DNA from: Phytoactinopolyspora halophila
GTDB lineage: Bacteria > Actinomycetota > Actinomycetes > Jiangellales > Jiangellaceae
Length of the DNA stretch: 64,000 nucleotides
Assembly: GCF_003287285.1 (NCBI RefSeq)
Contig: NZ_QMIG01000001.1
Span: forward strand, 248,001 to 312,000
Direction of reading: 5' to 3'
Below, piece by piece: positions 26,710 to 35,235 of the stretch (its first letter is position 1; each line of letters opens with the position of its first letter). The notes under the pieces are model-generated. The model was not told where the DNA came from. It saw only the letters and a program-made list of their open reading frames with translations, and searched no databases. A program made the translations under genes and the position numbers.

Positions 26710-27153
26710 TCATGGTCGACCGGTGTGAGACGAAACGTCCGGCAGCAGAGTGAGTGATGTGACGTGGTTCGGACGCACGACGCGGAAATGGCGGTGGTCG
26801 ATGGTTGCAACCTCGGTGATCTTCATCCGTTCCGATATCGCGATCACGCAGGCGTCGGCGCCGCCAAGCGGAAGGTCCGTGTACGTGTCGACCAGTTGAG
26901 CCATTCGCCGAAGATCCTCGGGCTCGACATCGACAATCTGCCCGTACAAACCGTCACCGAGATCATCGAGGAAAGCAGACTCGACACGTGTGCCATAGCG
27001 TTTCCAGATTACGTAGCAAGCTTCTGAGATCAGCGGAGCTGGGATACCCAGATCCTGTTCGTCCACGCTGAGAAACCATGCTTGACACGCCTCATGGCGC
27101 TCGTCCGAAGCGTTCACCAGGGCGACGAGCACCCCCGTATCGACCAGGATCAC
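26710..27153 (-). CDS. vapC: PIN domain toxin (VapC family)
   Basis: A 147-residue PIN-domain ribonuclease. Conserved acidic residues are Asp5 (LVDTGVLVAL), Glu about 45 (ISEACYV), the Asp of GGADACVIAISE and Asp/His of TIDHRHF, consistent with a Mg2+-dependent RNase active site. The ATG overlaps the antitoxin stop as ATGA, the usual type II arrangement. The targets of VapC toxins are tRNA or rRNA; this one is unknown. Confidence 0.9.
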   Translation of the reverse strand: MILVDTGVLVALVNASDERHEACQAWFLSVDEQDLGIPAPLISEACYVIWKRYGTRVESAFLDDLGDGLYGQIVDVEPEDLRRMAQLVDTYTDLPLGGADACVIAISERMKITEVATIDHRHFRVVRPNHVTSLTLLPDVSSHTGRP

Positions 27154-27371
27154 TCGCCGAAACCCTCGGCCAGGGTCTCGTCAACCCGGGAGGAGTCATC
27201 ACGGCCGCCTCGCGCCATGCCCAGCGACCTCGGAAGACGCCGCTGCCGTTTCGGCTCGGTCATGGTGGACAGCGCTTCGGCCGCCCGATCGAGTTCTTCC
27301 GGGCGGATGCGTTCGACCATGTTGTGCAGGTCCTCACGCGTCACCGTCATGACTCCCAGGATACTTGACAT
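27150..27371 (-). CDS. Type II antitoxin partner of the PIN toxin
   Basis: About 73 residues. The N-terminus contains MTVTREDLHNMVERIRPEEL, and the C-terminal tail with SSRVDETLAEGFGE is a common VapB-type toxin-binding end. ATG 27371 was chosen because a perfect 7-1-7 palindrome abuts it; ATG 27350 (66 aa) is also possible. The same frame is open upstream to a GTG at 27536, inside repeat copy B, so a 128-residue fused form is conceivable. Overlap with the toxin gene implies co-translation. Confidence 0.75.
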   Translation of the reverse strand: MSSILGVMTVTREDLHNMVERIRPEELDRAAEALSTMTEPKRQRRLPRSLGMARGGRDDSSRVDETLAEGFGE

Positions 27372-27386
27372 CCGAGCACTGCTCGG
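27372..27386. promoter_or_regulatory. Candidate antitoxin autoregulation operator
   Basis: CCGAGCA-C-TGCTCGG is a perfect palindrome directly upstream of the antitoxin start. Type II antitoxins normally repress their own promoter through such sites. Confidence 0.5.
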
Positions 27387-27452
27387 CTTGTGATTTTCAT
27401 TGGTGTGTTCGTACGCCGTCACAGTTTCCGATGGTGCGGTGCTCTGGTGGTT

Positions 27453-27561
27453 CCGCACGGCGACGACATCGACACCCACACGTGCAAGAACAGCCCCACA
27501 TCGGCGAATAAATGCACGTTTCAGCATCAAAGTCACGCCACCCTCGCTGCCACCAACGAAC
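27453..27561 (-). repeat. 109-bp direct repeat, copy B
   Basis: Second copy of the segment at 26524-26632, about 95% identical, upstream of the antitoxin gene. Here the start codon is GTG (27536) and its frame runs on without a stop into the antitoxin. Confidence 0.9.
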
Positions 27562-27622
27562 GTCATTAACCGGAGTCGTCTAGGGTAAGCCGGGGTAAGC
27601 CAGTACGGGTTACGTGACGTTA

Positions 27623-27645
27623 CAGGTCCGGATTCTGCGAAGGGC
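27623..27645. other. Degenerate copy of the tRNA-Arg 3' end (possible att remnant)
   Basis: Positions 27623-27645 match 18 of 23 bases of the tRNA-Arg T-arm and acceptor 3' strand (26323-26345) in the same orientation: CAGGT-C-G-AT-CTGC then AGGGC. The DNA between holds vapBC and the 109-bp duplications. This is what an old integration event at the tRNA would leave; no integrase remains. Confidence 0.4.
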
Positions 27646-27650
27646 ATCAC

Positions 27651-28481
27651 ATGGCTGTTGATCTCGGCACGTTCGGCATCTGGCAACCGGCCAGCCTGCT
27701 CGACGTGCACCGTGCGGCGGAAGCAGAACGTCTTGGCTACGGAACGGTCTGGATCGGGGGTTCGCCACCGGCCGATCTCGGTCTCGCGGAGGAACTACTC
27801 GACGCGACCAGCACCATCACGGTGGCAACCGGGATCGTGAACATCTGGCAGGCTGACCCGCACACGGTCGCGTCGTCGTACCACCGCATCGCGGAGAAGC
27901 ATGCTGGCCGCTTCCTGCTAGGTGTGGGAATCGGCCATCCCGAGGCCACCAGGCAGTACCAGAAGCCGTACGACACCGTCGTCAACTACCTCGACCGCCT
28001 GGACGACGAAGGTGTGCCCGTCGAGGATCGTGCGCTCGCCGCGCTAGGTCCGCGGATGCTCCGGCTCGCCGCCGAACGCACCGCCGGCGCCCATCCTTAC
28101 CTGACGACACCCGCGCACACCCGCCGGGCACGAGAGATCATGGGCCCGCGAGCGCTCGTGGCACCCGAACACAAGGTCGTGCTGGACACTGACGTCGAGC
28201 GGGCACGAACGGTCGGCAGGCAGGCGATCGGCGACTCGTATCTGCAGCTGACAAACTACGCCACCAACGTGCGCCGGCTCGGCTACTCCGACGCGGATCT
28301 CGCTGCCGGGGGCAGCGATCAACTGATCGACGCTCTCGTGCTTCACGGTGACACTGCCACCGTCGCTCGAAAGCTCGGGGAGCACGTGACGGCCGGAGCC
28401 GACCATGTTTGTGTCCAGGTACTCGGCGACGACCGTTGGGACGGATACCGCTCGCTGGCCACCGCCCTCACCAGTGACTGA
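27651..28481 (+). CDS. LLM class, probably F420-dependent, oxidoreductase
   Basis: A 276-residue luciferase-like monooxygenase (TIM barrel). Typical features are AAEAERLGYGTVWIGG, TITVATGIVNIW and GRFLLGVGIGHPE. The pattern resembles the TIGR03620-type F420 family rather than FMN luciferases, which is an inference. AAGGG lies six bases before the ATG. The substrate is unknown. It starts six bases after the tRNA-like remnant. Confidence 0.87.
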   Translation: MAVDLGTFGIWQPASLLDVHRAAEAERLGYGTVWIGGSPPADLGLAEELLDATSTITVATGIVNIWQADPHTVASSYHRIAEKHAGRFLLGVGIGHPEATRQYQKPYDTVVNYLDRLDDEGVPVEDRALAALGPRMLRLAAERTAGAHPYLTTPAHTRRAREIMGPRALVAPEHKVVLDTDVERARTVGRQAIGDSYLQLTNYATNVRRLGYSDADLAAGGSDQLIDALVLHGDTATVARKLGEHVTAGADHVCVQVLGDDRWDGYRSLATALTSD

Positions 28482-28610
28482 ACGTTCCTGCGCATCGCCG
28501 CCGTGGCCCGTCCGGTGCCGAGGCTCGCCACGGCGACAAACGGGACATGACGGAATTCGGAACCGTCCTCATGACTAGCGGTCATCAGCAATACACCGTA
28601 GATTTCCATC

Positions 28611-29567
28611 ATGGAGATCGAACTGCGGCATTTGCGAATTGTGTGCACGATCGCGGAGACGGGAAGTCTGACCAAGGCCGCGGCGGCGCTCGGCCTTGCG
28701 CAACCCGCGGTCACTTCCCAGCTCAAGCGGATCGAGAGGCTCTTGGGTGGCCCGATCTTCATCCGCGACCGGCATGGGGCCCGCCCGACCGAGCTCGGGG
28801 AGATGGTTCTCGCCCGGGCGCGGATGTTGCTACCCGCCGCGCAAGAGCTCCAGAACGACGTGACCAGGCTGGCCAACAGTCCTGACGAGGATCGTCACTG
28901 GCGTATCGGTGCCACGGCAGGCCCGGTGTTCGGCCCTCTCGTCCATCGCCTCGCCACCGAAGACCCGACCGCGTCCGTCACCACCCATGCCACCTGGTCG
29001 TCCGGCGAGCTCGCCACGATGCTCAGCGAGGGACGGCTCGACTACGCCCTCACCGGCGTGTGCGGTGACGCCGAGCCGCCCGGTGACGACGTCGTGTGGA
29101 CGACCATCGCCACCGACGCGGTGTTTGTCATGCTCGACGATCGCCACCCGCTGGCCGGCGCTCCATCCGTCGAGCTCGCCGAACTCTCGGAAGCGTTGTG
29201 GCTGGCGATGCCCGGCGACGGCTGCTTTGCCGACTGTTTCGCGGCCTCCTGCGCTCGCGCAGGTTTCGCCCCCAAGGCCCTGCACGAGATGGATCCGCCG
29301 TCGTGCGTCTACCTGGTCCGGACCGGCCGCGCGATCGCGCTCTGCCAACCTGCATTTCGGCCTCCCGCAGGAGTCGTCACTGTTCCGATTTCCGAGGCAC
29401 CCCTACGGTGGCGTCAGCTCATTGGCTACCGCCCCTCGTCCGCGGCAAATTCCAGCTCGGCCGCGGTGATGGAGCATGCCCGAAAGGCATACCAGGACGC
29501 GGTCGACGACAACGTCCGCTACCACGAATGGCTGCGGTGGCACCGCCAGTTCGGACTGGCCGCCTAG
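28611..29567 (+). CDS. LysR family transcriptional regulator
   Basis: A 318-residue LTTR. The N-terminal HTH is ELRHLRIVCTIAETGSLTKAAAALGLAQPAVTSQLKRIE (the recognition helix includes QPAVTSQLK). The effector-binding domain covers residues about 95-300. It lies between the LLM gene and a secreted protease gene, all on the plus strand. Either may be a target; the 180-bp gap before the protease suggests its own promoter there. Confidence 0.93.
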   Translation: MEIELRHLRIVCTIAETGSLTKAAAALGLAQPAVTSQLKRIERLLGGPIFIRDRHGARPTELGEMVLARARMLLPAAQELQNDVTRLANSPDEDRHWRIGATAGPVFGPLVHRLATEDPTASVTTHATWSSGELATMLSEGRLDYALTGVCGDAEPPGDDVVWTTIATDAVFVMLDDRHPLAGAPSVELAELSEALWLAMPGDGCFADCFAASCARAGFAPKALHEMDPPSCVYLVRTGRAIALCQPAFRPPAGVVTVPISEAPLRWRQLIGYRPSSAANSSSAAVMEHARKAYQDAVDDNVRYHEWLRWHRQFGLAA

Positions 29568-29747
29568 ACGGTTGATTCTGTGACAACAGTCAATCCGGGT
29601 GACGCTGCGCTGGATCGACGAGGGCATAACACGGCGCTAGGGGGATCTTGGTAGCTCCGTCGCCGGGACCTGCCGGGCTACGGTTTTGCGCAACCGTACC
29701 CGCCGAGGCACGGGCCTCGGCTCACCGTCCCATCGGAGGAGACCTTC

Positions 29748-31160
29748 ATGAGCTCCAGACCGAAACAAGCGATCGCGGCGTTCGCGAGCGCCGCGATCGC
29801 CTTCGTCCCCCTCTCCACCGCCGATGCGAGCGACTCCGCCTCCACCGGGGTTGCTCCGGAAACGTCCGACACGTCGGTCGACTCGCAACACGAGGCCAGC
29901 CTCACGGCCGAAGCGCTCGAGGCCGCCATGGGCGAAAGCTATGCCGGCGCCTGGATCGACGACGCCGGTGACCTCAACGTCGCGACCACCGACCCCGCCG
30001 ACTCCAGCGTCTCCATCCTCACCGCTGACGCCGAGGTCGACGTCGTACCCGTCGAGCGCAGCCTGTCGCACCTCGGCGACATCACGGCTGAGCTCGCCGA
30101 CACCGACGCCCCCGAGTCGGTCGCGTCGTGGGGACCGGATGCGCCCACCAACCAGGTCGTGGTCTTCACATCCGACACGGATGCGGCCTCCGAATGGGTC
30201 GCAGCCACCGACGTCGATCCCCAGGCGGTGCGATACGAGGTGTCGCACGAGGACCCGGAACTGTTCCAGTCGGATATTCGCGGTGGTGACGCGTACTACT
30301 TCGGGCAAGGCCGATGCTCCATCGGCTTCGCCGTCACCGGTGCCGTCGACGGTTACGTCTCCGCAGGTCACTGTGGCTCGCCCGGGCAGAGCGTGCAGGG
30401 CCACAATCAACAGTCGCAAGGGACCATCGTCGAGAACAACTTCCCCGGTGACGACTACAACCTGGTGCAGATAAACCAGAACTGGCATGTCACCCCCCTG
30501 GTGAACACCTATTCCGGCACGATGGAGGTCGAAGGCAGCACCGCCGCGCCCGTCGGGGCGGATCTGTGCCGGTCCGGCTCCACCAGCGGCTTCACCTGCC
30601 AGGGCGAGATCCTGCAGCACGATACCTGCGTCACCTACCAGGAAGGCACCGTGTGCGGGCTGACCCGCACCACCGTCCCGGCCTCGCCCGGTGACTCGGG
30701 CGGCTCCATCATCACACCTGATGGCCAGGCACAGGGCATGACATCAGGAGGCGGCGGTGGAGTGATGTACTACCAGCCCGTCAACGAGGCGTTGCAGGCG
30801 TTGGGTGTCTCGCTTGTCACGGAGGACAACGGCGGAGACCCGCCGCCCGATCCCGAGCCCGACGGCTGCGAGGACTACGACGAGACCTACAGCGGCTCGC
30901 TCTCCCAGGGCAGCGCCTACCACCCGGAAGGCGGCTACACCGCAGGAGCTGGCACGCACGAGGTCTGCCTGTCGGCGCCCCAAGGGTTCATCGTGTTCCT
31001 GGAACGGCAGTTCGGCAACCAGTGGTTCTACGTGAACTACGTCACGGGAGCTGGTGATACGGACACGTCCTTCCAGTACAACGGGGCCTCCGGCACGTAC
31101 CGGCTGCACGTGCAGACCTGGGGTGAAGGCAACTACACGGTCGGTCTCAACCGGCCATAG
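29748..31160 (+). CDS. Secreted S1 serine protease with C-terminal beta domain
   Basis: A 470-residue pre-pro-protease. Signal peptide residues 1-28. Short prodomain with AGAWIDDAGDLNVATTD and the EWVAATDVD repeat-like end (residues about 50-175). The chymotrypsin-fold domain carries His208 (SAGHCGS), Asp236 (PGDDYNLV) and Ser317 (SPGDSGGS). After a Pro-rich linker (DPPPDPEPDG), a C-terminal domain of about 95 residues with two Cys and pattern YSGSLSQGSAY resembles pre-peptidase C-terminal or binding modules. No sorting signal, so secreted free. GGAGGAGA precedes the ATG. Two tandem hairpins follow. Confidence 0.93.
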   Translation: MSSRPKQAIAAFASAAIAFVPLSTADASDSASTGVAPETSDTSVDSQHEASLTAEALEAAMGESYAGAWIDDAGDLNVATTDPADSSVSILTADAEVDVVPVERSLSHLGDITAELADTDAPESVASWGPDAPTNQVVVFTSDTDAASEWVAATDVDPQAVRYEVSHEDPELFQSDIRGGDAYYFGQGRCSIGFAVTGAVDGYVSAGHCGSPGQSVQGHNQQSQGTIVENNFPGDDYNLVQINQNWHVTPLVNTYSGTMEVEGSTAAPVGADLCRSGSTSGFTCQGEILQHDTCVTYQEGTVCGLTRTTVPASPGDSGGSIITPDGQAQGMTSGGGGGVMYYQPVNEALQALGVSLVTEDNGGDPPPDPEPDGCEDYDETYSGSLSQGSAYHPEGGYTAGAGTHEVCLSAPQGFIVFLERQFGNQWFYVNYVTGAGDTDTSFQYNGASGTYRLHVQTWGEGNYTVGLNRP

Positions 31161-31163
31161 ACG

Positions 31164-31225
31164 CTCGGGTCCCGATACCCGAGACACCGTCCGGCGGGCG
31201 CGGAATACCGCGGCCGCCGGACGGT
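31164..31225 (+). terminator. Double hairpin terminator after the protease gene
   Basis: Perfect 7-bp stem (31164-31170 with 31177-31183), then a perfect 12-bp GC-rich stem (31186-31197 with 31214-31225). Both start within 30 bp of the stop codon. Confidence 0.75.
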
Positions 31226-31285
31226 CATTCGTTCGGGCAGGGGCACCCGCGCGACGAGCGCGATCAAGCTAGGCTGGTGTCCCAC

Positions 31286-32140
31286 ATGGACAGAGAAATC
31301 GCGAGCCGGCGCCGACGGACCACGCCGTGGTCACGGTCGATGCTGACCCTCGGCGTGGCGACGATGGCCGTCGCCATTTCGGCCACGTTTGTCACCGCCG
31401 TCTCCGGCCACAATCCGCTCCACTACCTTGCGGGGTCGGATTCGACCGGCACGGGGCTCGCGTCGCCTGTCCGGCCCCCGTCGGCGTCGCTCGGTCCGGA
31501 TCGTGCAGACCGGCGCGGGCAGTCCCGCGGGATGGGGGCGGAACTGCCCATCACCGCCTCGGTGTCCGGACCGGAGGTGAACGGCCGCACCCAACCGGCA
31601 CCGGTGGAGCCACCCGACGCCGGCACGGGCGAGTACGAGATCGTACCCGGCGACGACGCGCCGCCCGAGGACGGCTCGGGGGAGACGATACGATATATCG
31701 TCGAGGTCGAAGGTGACCTGCCGTTCGACGCCGACGAGTTCGGCTCCGACGTTCACACCATCCTGAACGATGAGCGCGGATGGGGACACGAAGACAACAT
31801 GCGCTTCGCCCGCGTCGACAGCGAACCCGTTGCGTTCCGCGTCTCGCTTTCCAGCCCGGATCTCACGGATGATCAATGTTATCCGCTACTCACCCGGGGC
31901 AAGGTCTCGTGCTGGAACGGAACCCGCGCCGTGATCAATGCGCTGCGCTGGGGAGCCGGAGCCGACACGTACGACGGCGACATCCTCAGCTATCGCGAGT
32001 ACTTGATCAACCATGAAGTCGGGCACGCCCTCGGTCACGGTCACGCGAACTGCCCCGAGGACGGCGCGCTCGCGCCCGTCATGGTCCAGCAGTCGAAGTC
32101 GCTGGAAGGATGCGAGCCCAACCCGTGGCCATCGCGCTGA
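31286..32140 (+). CDS. DUF3152 protein, membrane-anchored putative metalloprotease
   Basis: A 284-residue protein. One N-terminal membrane helix (residues about 18-42) is followed by a Pro/Gly-rich linker and a DUF3152 domain (about 125-284). It contains HEVGHALGHGH, the zincin-like HExxHxxGxxH pattern expected for a zinc peptidase. Four Cys in the domain (CYPLL, CWNG, CPED, CEPN) could form disulfides outside the cell. ATG 31286 was preferred over a GTG three codons earlier. Proteolytic activity of this actinobacterial family is unproven to my knowledge. Confidence 0.85.
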   Translation: MDREIASRRRRTTPWSRSMLTLGVATMAVAISATFVTAVSGHNPLHYLAGSDSTGTGLASPVRPPSASLGPDRADRRGQSRGMGAELPITASVSGPEVNGRTQPAPVEPPDAGTGEYEIVPGDDAPPEDGSGETIRYIVEVEGDLPFDADEFGSDVHTILNDERGWGHEDNMRFARVDSEPVAFRVSLSSPDLTDDQCYPLLTRGKVSCWNGTRAVINALRWGAGADTYDGDILSYREYLINHEVGHALGHGHANCPEDGALAPVMVQQSKSLEGCEPNPWPSR

Positions 32141-32176
32141 CGGTCCGGATGTCACAACGCGAGTGCCCGACGGCTC

Positions 32177-32560
32177 TCAGGCCACGTTGCGCGCGTGGTG
32201 CACGCCGATGCCCTCTCCTTCGACGAGCCCCCACGTGATGATTCTGCGGGGATGAAGCCTGATCCGAGCCTGATCGCCAGTCACCGCCTCGGCATCTCCG
32301 CGAATCTCCACACCACGGGGCTGCCATGGCGGCAGCACGTCATCGACTACCAATGCGGCCTTGCCGGTACGTGTCACGTCACGAAACTTCTTCGTCCTGG
32401 CAAAGTCCATCCCGCCGATCTCGATGATCGACGCATCGTCGCTCAGCGACCATCCCACCGGCGCCACGTGGGGCATCCCGTCCGCACCCACGGTTGCCAG
32501 GCGAGCCAGGCGACGCTCTCCTCGCAGGTAGTCCAACTCGAGCTCCGTGAACACACCCAT
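32177..32560 (-). CDS. PPOX class, probably F420-dependent, oxidoreductase
   Basis: A 127-residue split-barrel flavoprotein: start MGVFTELELDYLRG, then RLARLATVGADGMPHVAPVGW and GKAALVVDDVLPPWQPRGVEIRG, all typical of the PPOX/pyridoxamine-oxidase-like family, often using F420 in actinobacteria. Short, single domain, soluble. The substrate is unknown. It lies after the terminator of the cell-wall protease array and is convergent with the DUF3152 gene. Confidence 0.87.
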   Translation of the reverse strand: MGVFTELELDYLRGERRLARLATVGADGMPHVAPVGWSLSDDASIIEIGGMDFARTKKFRDVTRTGKAALVVDDVLPPWQPRGVEIRGDAEAVTGDQARIRLHPRRIITWGLVEGEGIGVHHARNVA

Positions 32561-32612
32561 CCGTCTCTCCCGGCGTTGTCCGGCACAAAATTGCTGGTCA
32601 GATACAAAAACA

Positions 32613-32647
32613 AGTGGTCCGCCCCGGATGTTCCGGGGCGGACCACT
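32613..32647 (-). terminator. Rho-independent terminator of the protease array
   Basis: A perfect 16-bp GC-rich stem (32613-32628 with 32632-32647) with a 3-base loop, followed in the minus direction by TTGTTTTTGT. It lies 33 bp past the stop of the first anchored protease gene. This is the most canonical terminator in the window. Confidence 0.9.
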
Positions 32648-32679
32648 CGGATTCTTCAGTAGCGACCTAGGCAGCTACC

Positions 32680-34953
32680 TCAGGCGTTCGTCGCCTGACG
32701 ACGCGCCCGCAGCGCAACCGCGGCACCACCGGCGGCCAGCAGGCCAGCACCAAGGACGATCAGCATGATGTTGCCAGCACCCGTGTCGGGCAGGTCATCT
32801 TCATCGCCGTCGTCGTCGCCGCCGCCAGCAACGACCGTGAACGTGACCGCGTCCTCGGAGTCGGTCAGCTCGGGGTCGCCTTCGGCCGTGGCCTGAGCGG
32901 TCACCGTGTACTCGCCTTCGGTCAGCTCCTCGTCGGGGACGAACGTCCAGTTGCCGTCCTCGTCGATGTCGAACTCGCCTTCCCAGACGCCCATGTCCTC
33001 GTCCTCGACGGTCGAGCCCTCGGACAGCATCTGCGCGGAGGTGTTGTCGCCCTCTTCCCCGGCCTCGGCGGGCTTCAGGATCAGGCTCAGCTCCGCACCG
33101 GCGAAGGCGGTGCCCTCGAAGGTCACGTCACCGGCCACCTCGGCGCCGTCCTCGGGTGCGGTGATGCTCACCTCCGGAAGGCTGATGCCCAGGTCGGTGA
33201 TGGTCACCTCCTGGACGTCCTCGCCGGCGGTCTGCGTCACGGTGGCGTCGAAACGCTCACCACGCGGCAGGTCGCTGTCCGGCTCGATCTCCCAGTCGCC
33301 CTCGTCGCTGACGGTGGCGCCACCGAACTCGTCATCGCCGACGCTCAACGCGACCTCGGCGCCGGGCTCACCGGTGCCCTCGAACGGCGGGCGGGTGTTG
33401 CTGGTGGTCTGCCCATCGCTCGGGGAATCCACGACGAGCTCCTCGGCCTCGGGCTCCTCCGGGGCTTCCTCGACGGTGAAGGAGTCCTCGACAACCTCCG
33501 AGAACGAGTGTTCCGCGTTCCGGCCGTAGAAGGCCTGGGCGGTGAACTGGTACTCGGTACCGACCTCGAGTGCCTCGTCGATCTCGATGACGAACTCGCC
33601 GTCGCCGTCGAGCTCGATGTCCTCGTAGGCGTTCACGCCGTCGACGTGCACGTCCACGTGGTGGTTCGGGCCGGCGTTCTCGACCGAACCCGAGATGGTG
33701 GCGCCCTCTTCGTCGGCGGTCACCTGATCGATCACCGGCTCGTTGACCTCAACGTTCAGCTCCCACTCGGCGCCGAACAGGTCGAAGGCGTTGTACTCGC
33801 CGCTGGAGACCGCGTAGGCCAGCGCGGAGTGCGCCTCAGGATCCCAGTCCCCGCAATCCGACTCTGGAGGCAGGGTGGAACCACCGGAGTTGACACCCAG
33901 CGCGTAGTTGCCGACGACGACCGAGCCGCCGCTGTCACCTCCGAGCACGCAGGCATCGAACGTCGGGCCCGTGGTGGTGGACACCACGTTGCCTTGCCTG
34001 TCCTGCAGTTCCCAGGTTTCTTCCTCGGACTCGATCTCACCGCACGTCCAGCCGGTGGTGGCACCCGAGGAGCAGACATCGGCTCCGACAACGGGGTCGA
34101 TGGAGTCGTAGATGGTGATGGCGCCGTCGGCGGGATTGCCTTGGCCACCGCCCCACTCGGAGACCTGGGGCACGCCAGTCCAGGCATCCGAGGTCACGTC
34201 CACGAGACCACCATCGTGATGCACGTCGACGCCGAAGTGATTCGACCCTGCAACGATCGGGCCGATCTTCTCACCGGCAGCGTCGTCTGGCACCTCGCCG
34301 TTTCCGCCGATGGGCTCGTCGAGGTCGAGGTGGTAGGCGTCCTCGTACTCCTCGCCGGTGCTGAAGTCGGCGAGGCCGCAGTGCCCGGCACTGAGGAAGC
34401 GATCGTTGCCGCCCCCGTCGTAACCCGAGAAGCCGAGCGAGCAACGCGAGTAGATCTGATTGCCGATGGCCATGCCGTAGCCATAGCCACCCTTGAGGTC
34501 TTCGAGGACCTGGTAGTCGCCGTCGTACTCGGGCGTCTCCGGCTCGCCGACCTCGACCGTCGCGCCAGCCACCTCGAGATCGACCTCGGCACCCACGTAG
34601 TAGGTGACATCTTGGCCGTCGATCTCGACGCCCTTGATGTCGACACCGCTGGCCTCGAGACGCTGCGCAGCGTCCGAGGCGACCTTGGTGGCCTCGGCGT
34701 TGGCCAGGTACTCGGCAGGCGAGATGTTCAGATCCCGCTCGATGGCCGTCTGCAGCCCCTCTGGGAGCTCAGCAGCCTGGGAGGCGAACTCGCTTGCGTC
34801 GAAGGGTTCCAGTGTTACTTCAGGTAGGGGTTCTTCTTCTGCTTGCGCGACGCCTGTCGCGGCGACGGCGCCCGTGCCGACGACAGCGGTGGCTGCGATC
34901 ACGCTCGACAGCCGCCTGGCACCGCGCCGGAAGCGGAGCTTGGAGTTACTCAC
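32680..34953 (-). CDS. Cell-wall-anchored S1 protease with Ig-like stalk (LPDTG), paralog 1
   Basis: About 757 residues from a GTG start. Layout: signal peptide (about 1-38), prodomain with LPEGLQTAIERDLNISPAEY (60-80) shared by all three paralogs, S1 domain (about 150-390) with His191 (SAGHCG), Asp247 (HHDGGLV) and Ser341 (LGGDSGGS), two Ig-like repeats (about 405-490 and 500-590, the second with DGQTTSNTRPPF), a third beta domain, an acidic DDDGDEDD stretch, LPDTG at about 721, membrane helix, and RARRQ tail. The GTG is favoured over ATG 34959 because GGAG lies six bases before it, as in paralog 2. Substrate unknown; sortase-anchored on the outer surface. Confidence 0.9.
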   Translation of the reverse strand: MSNSKLRFRRGARRLSSVIAATAVVGTGAVAATGVAQAEEEPLPEVTLEPFDASEFASQAAELPEGLQTAIERDLNISPAEYLANAEATKVASDAAQRLEASGVDIKGVEIDGQDVTYYVGAEVDLEVAGATVEVGEPETPEYDGDYQVLEDLKGGYGYGMAIGNQIYSRCSLGFSGYDGGGNDRFLSAGHCGLADFSTGEEYEDAYHLDLDEPIGGNGEVPDDAAGEKIGPIVAGSNHFGVDVHHDGGLVDVTSDAWTGVPQVSEWGGGQGNPADGAITIYDSIDPVVGADVCSSGATTGWTCGEIESEEETWELQDRQGNVVSTTTGPTFDACVLGGDSGGSVVVGNYALGVNSGGSTLPPESDCGDWDPEAHSALAYAVSSGEYNAFDLFGAEWELNVEVNEPVIDQVTADEEGATISGSVENAGPNHHVDVHVDGVNAYEDIELDGDGEFVIEIDEALEVGTEYQFTAQAFYGRNAEHSFSEVVEDSFTVEEAPEEPEAEELVVDSPSDGQTTSNTRPPFEGTGEPGAEVALSVGDDEFGGATVSDEGDWEIEPDSDLPRGERFDATVTQTAGEDVQEVTITDLGISLPEVSITAPEDGAEVAGDVTFEGTAFAGAELSLILKPAEAGEEGDNTSAQMLSEGSTVEDEDMGVWEGEFDIDEDGNWTFVPDEELTEGEYTVTAQATAEGDPELTDSEDAVTFTVVAGGGDDDGDEDDLPDTGAGNIMLIVLGAGLLAAGGAAVALRARRQATNA

Positions 34954-35235
34954 GCACATCTCCAGTTCTGTGTCATGAACTTCACGTTCCGAATACCTTC
35001 ACCGCTCGTGAGCGGCGATCCGCCAACACTTGCCGACGGACCGGAACCGGGGTCACGCTACCGGACCGAGCCTGTGGATAGCACCTGCCCCCACGCCCTT
35101 TTCTTGATAAACATTTGGTAACGAATCTTGGACCTGCGGATCCTTCTCCAGGGTGTGGCCAGAGAAAATTAGAGATAATCCTGTGACTTGAGTGGCGTAA
35201 TATACCGGATGTCACGGTATTTCCTTTTTGACCCA

